Of a stretch of DNA of 6,405 bases, positions 1 through 4,128 are shown piece by piece (position 1 is the stretch's first letter; each line of letters begins with the position of its first letter). The position numbers and the translations under genes were made by a program. The notes under the pieces are model-generated. The model did not search any database. It was not told where the DNA came from and worked only from the letters and a program-made list of their open reading frames with translations. Source of the DNA: an uncultured Lachnospiraceae bacterium (GTDB taxonomy: Bacteria > Bacillota > Clostridia > Lachnospirales > Lachnospiraceae). Location of the stretch: NCBI GenBank assembly GCA_934359535.1, contig CAKRLN010000129.1:1-6405 (forward strand). Reading direction: 5' to 3'.

Positions 1-528
1 AATTGGGGCAGGCTCATAGGAAGGATCGATCTCGATCACACAATAGTTGCCTTTTTTCTTTTTCTTTAAGATTTCTAAGGCTTCCTCCGTGTAACCTGGT
101 GCGATCACACCATCGGACACCTCTCTTTTGATAACAAGTGCGGTTTCTTTATCACAGACATCGGAAAGGGAAATAAAATCTCCGAAGGAGGACATACGGT
201 CTGCACCTCTTGCACGGATATAAGCATTGGCAAGCGGAGTAAATTCAACATCCATATCGTCTACCCAGTAGATCTTCTTCTCAACATCGCTAAGTGGAAG
301 ACCGACTGCGGCACCTGCCGGTGATACATGCTTAAAAGAGGTTGCTGCCGGAAGTCCGGTTGCCTTCTTTAACTCACGTACTAACTGCCAGCCATTAAAT
401 GCATCTAAAAAGTTAATATATCCGGCTCTTCCGTTTAAAACCTTGATTGGAAGCTCTCCATTCTCCATATAAATTCTTGAAGGCTTCTGATTTGGGTTAC
501 ATCCGTATTTTAATTCATATTCCTGCAT
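1..528 (-). CDS. purH: AICAR transformylase, stand-alone PurH C-terminal-type domain (partial, 3' end outside window)
   Basis: Transfers a formyl group from 10-formyl-tetrahydrofolate to AICAR, giving FAICAR, the penultimate step of cytosolic IMP synthesis. The first 176 codons are visible. The protein opens with [15 protein letters not shown] (residues 6-20), matching the R/K-YG-NP-Q start of the AICAR transformylase domain. It then has FKHVSPAG at 65-72, whose Lys66-His67 pair corresponds to the catalytic Lys-His of the family, and [12 protein letters not shown] at 107-118, matching the conserved D-x-x-S-x-FG block. There is no N-terminal MGS-like cyclohydrolase domain: translation starts directly at the transformylase domain, so this is not the usual bifunctional PurH of about 510-530 residues. 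The start ATG at 526-528 has AGGAG (537-541) 8 nt upstream. It lies 25 nt behind purO, so the two are probably co-transcribed. A run of five lysines (residues 155-159) lies in an A-rich tract. The archaeal ATP-grasp enzyme PurP is excluded by the motifs. Confidence 0.93.
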   Translation of the reverse strand, partial: MQEYELKYGCNPNQKPSRIYMENGELPIKVLNGRAGYINFLDAFNGWQLVRELKKATGLPAATSFKHVSPAGAAVGLPLSDVEKKIYWVDDMDVEFTPLANAYIRARGADRMSSFGDFISLSDVCDKETALVIKREVSDGVIAPGYTEEALEILKKKKKGNYCVIEIDPSYEPAPI

Positions 529-553
529 GATTTTCTCTCCTGATTCTGAATAA

Positions 554-1267
554 TTACTTGTTTTTATTTACGATTCTGGATTCGTATTTTCCGGTCTCAA
601 TATCAATGTATCTTACAAATAAGGATACCTTGTTCTCTGCATCAAGATTCTCCCATACCAGCTTGGTAAAGGTGTCGATATCTCCATCCATGTCAACCCA
701 TACCGGCTCTCCCTCAAAGCTTGGAAGCGGGTTCCCATCCCCCATATAAGTATGGATGAAGCGGCCTTCTCCTGCTTTTGGATTCTCATAAGCAAAGGTA
801 TAACGGTTACAGCTGTCCGGATCTCCGTTGTTGCTCTTTAAAATAGACATTGCATAATTGAAGCTGCCATTTTCAATATGCATGATTCCGGAAATACGTG
901 GTGTATAGTTTGGCGCATCCGGCTCAAACTCGCGCGTGCGGAGTGCCTGCTCAAAGGTCTGCTGCTTATCCATCAGTTCATAGATCGTATCCGTCTGATC
1001 TCCGTTTGTCACAATCGTTTTATTTCCAAGTACACGAACCGGCGCATAAATGATCAGGCTTGGATCACTTAATTTGGAAGGATCAAATGCCTGCGTGCGG
1101 ATGCCTTCCCCGTCTTCCACGAAAATGCGGTTGCGGCTGTTTTCACTTCGTCCCATGATAAAATATGCGGTAACTGCGGACTTACCATCCTTTGACCGTC
1201 CGATCACAATTCCTCTTCCCGGATAGGATGTTGCTGATAATTCATCTTTTAAAGACACCATTTTCAT
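554..1267 (-). CDS. purO: IMP cyclohydrolase, archaeal PurO type
   Basis: Closes the ring of FAICAR to give IMP, the last step of purine biosynthesis, in the cytosol. The 237-residue protein matches the PurO/IMP_cyclohyd family, not the MGS-like cyclohydrolase half of PurH. Visible blocks are YPGRGIVIG (15-23), [13 protein letters not shown] (35-47), VTNGDQTD (86-93), YTPRISGI (121-128) and [19 protein letters not shown] (170-188). It is somewhat longer than archaeal PurO (about 200 residues). The first ATG (1265-1267) is preferred over the in-frame ATG at 1259-1261, because AGAGGT at 1275-1280 sits 7 nt before the first and 13 nt before the second. There is no signal peptide or membrane segment. 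The gene is first in a unit with the free-standing AICAR transformylase, and a promoter at 1312-1340 fits its expression. The TAA stop lies within a 14-bp sequence (544-557) that also occurs at the outer end of the element at 1413-1624. Confidence 0.9.
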   Translation of the reverse strand: MKMVSLKDELSATSYPGRGIVIGRSKDGKSAVTAYFIMGRSENSRNRIFVEDGEGIRTQAFDPSKLSDPSLIIYAPVRVLGNKTIVTNGDQTDTIYELMDKQQTFEQALRTREFEPDAPNYTPRISGIMHIENGSFNYAMSILKSNNGDPDSCNRYTFAYENPKAGEGRFIHTYMGDGNPLPSFEGEPVWVDMDGDIDTFTKLVWENLDAENKVSLFVRYIDIETGKYESRIVNKNK

Positions 1268-1274
1268 TTTCTTT

Positions 1275-1280
1275 ACCTCT
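1275..1280 (-). promoter_or_regulatory. Ribosome binding site of purO
   Basis: AGAGGT on the minus strand, 7 nt before the ATG at 1267. Two in-frame ATGs lie close together (1265-1267 and 1259-1261), and this spacing favours the upstream one. Confidence 0.65.
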
Positions 1281-1311
1281 CGTATACAGTTTGTTTTGTT
1301 CTTGCTATTTT

Positions 1312-1340
1312 ATTGTAGCATGACCGGTTTTTATTTACAA
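1312..1340 (-). promoter_or_regulatory. Sigma-A-type promoter for purO-purH
   Basis: On the minus strand, TTGTAA (1335-1340, 4 of 6 to TTGACA) is followed by a 17-bp spacer and TACAAT (1312-1317, 5 of 6 to TATAAT). The predicted transcription start is near 1305, giving a leader of about 38 nt. That leader is too short for a purine or ZTP riboswitch, and none is seen. The promoter implies that purO-purH can be expressed separately from the upstream gene string. Confidence 0.65.
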
Positions 1341-1354
1341 TGCAATCCATGCTA
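1316..1354. promoter_or_regulatory. Inverted half-sites TAGCATG...CATGCTA around the purO promoter
   Basis: TAGCATG at 1316-1322 and its exact reverse complement CATGCTA at 1348-1354 bracket the -35 element, and the first arm overlaps the -10 element by two bases. Centre-to-centre distance is 32 bp, about three helical turns, so a dimeric or looping regulator could bind both arms on one face. It matches no purine repressor box I know and may be chance. Confidence 0.25.
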
Positions 1355-1372
1355 TTAGCCTTATGAAATTAT

Positions 1373-1435
1373 CTACATAGTCATATTAGATACACTTATA
1401 ATTCTTTTCCTATAACGATTCAGATTCCCGATCAT
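1373..1435 (-). CDS. Possible 20-codon small ORF behind a GGAGGGG ribosome site
   Basis: A minus-strand ATG at 1433-1435 opens a 20-codon frame ending at TAG (1373-1375). The encoded peptide begins MIGNLNRYRKRI and is basic in the middle, with no hydrophobic segment. GGAGGGG at 1442-1448 lies 6 nt upstream, an excellent ribosome-site geometry; a second in-frame ATG (1439-1441) is too close to it. Against a real gene: codons 3-6 coincide with the 3' strand of the terminal inverted repeat (1413-1429), the purine-rich tract partly belongs to the outer stem of the three-way junction, and the frame runs out of the element into flanking DNA. No family is recognised. It could be a leader peptide, or chance. 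Confidence 0.17.
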   Translation of the reverse strand: MIGNLNRYRKRIISVSNMTM

Positions 1436-1446
1436 AATCATCCCCT

Positions 1447-1518
1447 CCCATAATTCGCAAACACGCACGACAAGCCGTGCTTTCCGCTGCTCCGCAGCTT
1501 TGTTTGCTCATTTATGGG
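1447..1518 (-). other. Three-way-junction domain of the structured element
   Basis: The outer stem is 1512-1518 with 1447-1453 (7 bp). A 4/3 internal loop follows, then a second stem 1501-1507 with 1457-1463 (7 bp). That encloses two hairpins: 1486-1498 (GCTGC, GGA loop, GCAGC) and 1465-1480 (GCACGG, CTTG loop, TCGTGC; minus-strand reading). The 3' strand of the outer stem supplies GGG to the GGAGGGG tract just downstream. Confidence 0.6.
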
Positions 1519-1520
1519 GC

Positions 1521-1543
1521 GGCGGCTTTATTCAAAAGCCGCC
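1521..1543 (-). other. Hairpin B, 9-bp perfect stem
   Basis: GGCGGCTTT (1543-1535 on the minus strand) pairs with AAAGCCGCC (1529-1521) around a 5-nt loop. No T-tract follows on either strand, so it is not a canonical intrinsic terminator although it lies downstream of the UPF0210 gene. Confidence 0.65.
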
Positions 1544-1546
1544 TAA

Positions 1547-1603
1547 CGAATAAACGCACCATCTTTTCCCATGCAAGCATGACAAATCTGGTGCGCTTAT
1601 TCG
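1547..1603 (-). other. Hairpin A, long imperfect stem with CUUG tetraloop
   Basis: The 15-nt arms 1589-1603 and 1547-1561 pair at every position, one as G-U (1596/1554) in minus RNA. A tandem G-A/A-G step follows (1588, 1587 against 1562, 1563), then three more pairs, a short irregular segment and the tip CATG-CTTG-CATG at 1570-1581. The tip has the G(CUUG)C arrangement of stable CUUG tetraloops. Confidence 0.6.
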
Positions 1604-1625
1604 AAAGGGGTTTCTGAATAATTAC

Positions 1626-2990
1626 CTAGTTTTTAAAGCTATGGATTGGAGCTGGAATTCTTCCTCCGCGGTTGATAAAGTCTTCGCAGGAATATGGATT
1701 AACCGGCATAACCGGTGCATAACCGAATAATCCGCCAAACTCAACCTTATCCCCGACCGTCTTTCCGACTGCCGGAATAAGCCGTGCTGCGGTTGTCTTC
1801 TGGTTAATCATTCCGATTGCCATCTCGTCTGCAATCATTCCGGAGATTGTGGATGCTTTGGTGTCTCCCGGAATTGCAATCATATCAAGTCCTACGGAGC
1901 ATACACAGGTCATTGCCTCTAATTTTTCAAGGCTTATCGCACCTGCCTCTACAGCATTGATCATTCCCTGATCCTCACTGACTGGAATAAAAGCCCCGCT
2001 TAAGCCACCGACATAAGAGGATGCCATAACGCCGCCCTTTTTCACCTGGTCATTTAACATGGCAAGCGCTGCTGTCGTTCCCGGAGCTCCAGCATACTCA
2101 AGTCCGCACTCGCAGAGAATATCTGCAACGCTGTCTCCAATCGCCGGTGTCGGAGCAAGGGACAGATCGACAATTCCGAATGGAATATTTAACATCTTAG
2201 ACGCTTCCTGTGCAACAAGCTGACCAACACGGGTAACCTTGAATGCTGTCTTTTTGATTGTCTCGCAGAGTACCTCAAAATTCTCACCACGTACCTTTTC
2301 GAGTGCTGTCTTCACAACACCAGGTCCGCTGACTCCGACATTGATAATCGCATCGGCTTCCGTCACACCGTGGAATGCACCTGCCATAAACGGATTATCA
2401 TCCGGTGCATTGCAGAATACAACAAGCTTCATGCAGTCTGCGGAATCGTTATCTTTTGAGATCTCAGCAGTTTCTAAAATAATCTCACCCATTAATTTAA
2501 CAGCATCCATGTTGATTCCTGTTTTCGTGGATGCAAGGTTTACGGAGCTGCACACGCGCTCTGTTGCATGCAGTGCGTGTGGAATGGAACGGATCAAAAG
2601 CTCATCTGCCTTTGTCATTCCCTTAGATACCAGTGCCGAATAGCCACCGATCAGGTTGACTCCGACCGCTTTTGCTGCACGGTCCAAGGTTGCCGCGATC
2701 GTTGCAAAATCCTCCGGTGTTTTACATGCAGAACCACCGACTAATGCGATCGGTGTTACAGAAATACGTTTGTTTACAATCGGAATCGAATAGCTTTTCT
2801 CGATCTTTTCTCCGGTTGCGACAAGGTCCTTTGCAACCGTTGTAATTTTATTGTAGATATTTTCATTCAGTCGGTCCAAATCGGAATCAATACAATCCAG
2901 CAGGCTGATTCCGAGCGTAATCGTTCTTACATCGAGATTCTCCTTCTCGATCATTTCATTGGTTTCCTGTACTTCCCAGCTGTTAATCAT
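1626..2990 (-). CDS. UPF0210 / DUF711 ("PFL family") protein of unknown function
   Basis: A 454-residue protein, full length for the UPF0210/DUF711 family (about 450). The N-terminal stretch [17 protein letters not shown] (13-29) is typical. Other conserved-looking segments are [14 protein letters not shown] (82-95), [14 protein letters not shown] (113-126), [19 protein letters not shown] (193-211), VGVSGPG (218-224), GAPGTTAA (301-308), [16 protein letters not shown] (325-340) and the C-terminal [15 protein letters not shown] (440-454). RefSeq calls this group PFL family for structural similarity, but I see no glycyl-radical RVxGY motif near the C-terminus, so formate-lyase activity should not be assumed. 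It is a soluble protein with no signal peptide. The ATG at 2988-2990 has GGAGG (3001-3005) 10 nt upstream. It follows the UPF0237 ACT gene by 30 nt, a pairing conserved across Firmicutes, which suggests joint action, perhaps ligand sensing by the ACT partner. The biochemical role is not established. Confidence 0.9.
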   Translation of the reverse strand: MINSWEVQETNEMIEKENLDVRTITLGISLLDCIDSDLDRLNENIYNKITTVAKDLVATGEKIEKSYSIPIVNKRISVTPIALVGGSACKTPEDFATIAATLDRAAKAVGVNLIGGYSALVSKGMTKADELLIRSIPHALHATERVCSSVNLASTKTGINMDAVKLMGEIILETAEISKDNDSADCMKLVVFCNAPDDNPFMAGAFHGVTEADAIINVGVSGPGVVKTALEKVRGENFEVLCETIKKTAFKVTRVGQLVAQEASKMLNIPFGIVDLSLAPTPAIGDSVADILCECGLEYAGAPGTTAALAMLNDQVKKGGVMASSYVGGLSGAFIPVSEDQGMINAVEAGAISLEKLEAMTCVCSVGLDMIAIPGDTKASTISGMIADEMAIGMINQKTTAARLIPAVGKTVGDKVEFGGLFGYAPVMPVNPYSCEDFINRGGRIPAPIHSFKN

Positions 2991-3020
2991 GCTTTGTTTT
3001 CCTCCATAATAAAGATCTGA

Positions 3021-3305
3021 TTAGATACGGTGCATTTTCTCGAAGATTTCTTCTCTCTGGCACTTGATGGATACGCCAATTTCTTCTCCAAGCTTTTCCA
3101 TTTCTCCGGAAATATCCGCAAAATGCTTCTTTGCATCTGCCATATCTACAATCATCATCATGTTAAAAAATCCAGAAACGATTGTCTGTGAAATATCAAG
3201 CACATTCACACCGTTCTCTGCGAGATAGGTGCATACGCGTGCGATAATACCTACGGTATCTTTTCCAACTACTGTAATGATTGCTTTGTCCATTGTCTTT
3301 TCCAT
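3021..3305 (-). CDS. ACT domain protein, UPF0237 family
   Basis: A 94-residue protein that is essentially one ACT domain (beta-alpha-beta-beta-alpha-beta, residues about 5-90). The start MDKAIITVVGKDTVGIIARV (5-24) shows the first strand and the Gly-rich turn where ACT domains usually bind amino acids at a dimer interface. It continues with NVLDISQTIVSGFFNMMMIVD (34-54) and ends in a charged helix. UPF0237 members are 88-95 residues and resemble the GcvR-type ACT group. The ATG at 3303-3305 is favoured by AAGGAG (3312-3317) 6 nt upstream; the in-frame ATG four codons on is the more usual family start, so the true N-terminus may be four residues shorter. It stands between walJ (18-nt gap) and UPF0210 (30-nt gap). 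The inference is a small ligand-binding regulatory subunit for UPF0210; no ligand can be read from the sequence. Confidence 0.9.
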   Translation of the reverse strand: MEKTMDKAIITVVGKDTVGIIARVCTYLAENGVNVLDISQTIVSGFFNMMMIVDMADAKKHFADISGEMEKLGEEIGVSIKCQREEIFEKMHRI

Positions 3306-3323
3306 AATGATCTCCTTTTTATT

Positions 3324-4127
3324 CTACTCTGCACGGATAATCGGGGAAACCGCATCCCGTCTTGCTACATACATTGGAAAATCATCCGCCTGATACGGAT
3401 TATCTCCCTGTGTGACCTCAAGGCGCACAGTTTCATATGCAAGCTCCTCGTAATTGTTTTCCTTGCTCAGATGTCCAAGCATGATCGTGCCAAATTTATC
3501 ATGAAGAAGCTGACCTAAAAGCTGACCGCTCCGTTCATTTGAAAGGTGTCCTCTGTCACCGAGGATGCGCTGCTTTAGCGGATAAGGATATGCCCCTACC
3601 TGCAGCATATGTATATCATGGTTTGCTTCAAGAAGAAGTGCATCTAAATTCTGGAGCTTACCGACAATCTTTTCGTCATAATTGCCAAGATCTGTAACAA
3701 CCGCCATTTTATGCCTGCCACATTCTGTTTTATAGGCAACCGGCTCTGCGGCATCATGGGAGATAGCGATCGGTTCAATCTGTAAATCCCCTACCACAAC
3801 CGGCTCCTCTGCACGCACCTCATGAAACAGTGCTTCGTCAATCTTTCCAACGGATTTCGTATTCTTAACTGCACCGATTGTTCCCTTCGTTGCATAAATT
3901 GGAAGGCCATAACGTCTTGCCATTACACCAAGTCCGGCAATATGGTCAATGTGTTCATGCGTAACAAAAATGCCGTCAAGCTCATCTGCCTTAAGACCGA
4001 TGGCTGCCAGTCCGTTTTCGATGCGTTTTCCACTGATCCCTGCATCAATCAGCACATGATGGTCATCAGAGCCAACACAGATGCAATTTCCACTGCTTCC
4101 GCTTGCTATACTGCATAATTCTAACAT
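3324..4127 (-). CDS. yycJ: YycJ/WalJ-type metallo-beta-lactamase-fold exonuclease
   Basis: A 267-residue cytosolic metallo-hydrolase. The N-terminal SIASGSSGNC (6-15) is the signature of the YycJ/WalJ group. It is followed by LIDAG (26-30), the metal motif THEHIDH (56-62, with His57, His59, Asp61 and His62), a further metal-ligand candidate SHDAAEPVAY (123-132), VVTDLG (143-148), LLEANHD (165-171), GHLSNERSG (193-201) and LGHLSKENN (217-225). Family length is about 260-270, so it is complete. In Bacillus relatives YycJ/WalJ is a 5' to 3' DNA exonuclease linked to mismatch repair; some copies lie next to the WalRK system, but none is seen here. The start ATG (4125-4127) is one base behind the stop of the FtsA-like gene (TAG-T-ATG), so translational coupling is likely. 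The only ribosome site is a weak GGAAGAG inside the upstream coding end. Confidence 0.9.
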   Translation of the reverse strand: MLELCSIASGSSGNCICVGSDDHHVLIDAGISGKRIENGLAAIGLKADELDGIFVTHEHIDHIAGLGVMARRYGLPIYATKGTIGAVKNTKSVGKIDEALFHEVRAEEPVVVGDLQIEPIAISHDAAEPVAYKTECGRHKMAVVTDLGNYDEKIVGKLQNLDALLLEANHDIHMLQVGAYPYPLKQRILGDRGHLSNERSGQLLGQLLHDKFGTIMLGHLSKENNYEELAYETVRLEVTQGDNPYQADDFPMYVARRDAVSPIIRAE

Positions 4128-4128
4128 A

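Larger units (their letters stand above)
1413..1624 (-). ncRNA. Highly structured 212-nt element, candidate minus-sense RNA or MITE-like palindromic element
   Basis: Read on the minus strand, the ends TAATTATTCAGAAACCC (1624-1608) and GGGAATCTGAATCGTTA (1429-1413) pair into a closing helix: 13 of 17 positions are Watson-Crick, one is U-G, and the rest are a U-C mismatch and an AA/AA internal loop. Inside are hairpin A (1547-1603), hairpin B (1521-1543) and a three-way junction (1447-1518). Imperfect positions 1596/1554, 1475/1470 and 1621/1416 are G-U in minus RNA but A-C in plus RNA; only 1519/1446 shows the reverse. Hairpins at 1570-1581 and 1465-1480 end in CUUG tetraloops in minus RNA. 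It begins one base after the UPF0210 stop codon and ends upstream of the purO promoter, so it would lie in the 3' untranslated region of the upstream operon. No Rfam class is recognised. Confidence 0.6.
1409..1628. repeat. Imperfect 17-bp terminal inverted repeats with 4-bp direct repeat CCTA
   Basis: Plus-strand TAACGATTCAGATTCCC (1413-1429) and GGGTTTCTGAATAATTA (1608-1624) are inverted copies matching at 13 of 17 positions. Immediately outside lie CCTA at 1409-1412 and CCTA at 1625-1628, as expected of a 4-bp target-site duplication. On the minus strand the right copy reads TAGG and contains the UPF0210 stop codon TAG, so an insertion here would leave that gene intact. There is no transposase in the window, so a non-autonomous element is inferred. 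A 4-bp match alone is weak evidence. Confidence 0.45.

Noticed and set aside
1521..1543. Hairpin B as an intrinsic terminator for the UPF0210 operon
   Set aside because: The stem is strong, but neither strand has a following T-tract, and it is embedded in a larger fold.
1413..1624. Group II intron, 6S RNA or tmRNA
   Set aside because: No domain V-like hairpin, no 6S-like long bulged rod with an open centre, and no tRNA-like ends with a tag frame.
1268..1625. Purine, ZTP (pfl) or other known riboswitch upstream of purO
   Set aside because: The conserved cores of the guanine/adenine and ZTP aptamers are absent, and the likely promoter lies downstream of the structured region, so the mRNA leader is only about 38 nt.
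2239..2643. 134-codon plus-strand open frame opposite UPF0210
   Set aside because: It is antisense to a full-length conserved protein gene, has no ribosome site I can see and encodes a Ser/Thr/Ala-rich low-complexity translation typical of a shadow frame.
1626..2990. Glycyl-radical enzyme (pyruvate formate-lyase)
   Set aside because: The PFL family label is only structural; the C-terminal glycyl-radical motif is absent.
3822..4118. 98-codon plus-strand open frame opposite the YycJ-type gene
   Set aside because: It covers the conserved SGSSGNC and HEHIDH coding region of the real gene; no independent evidence.
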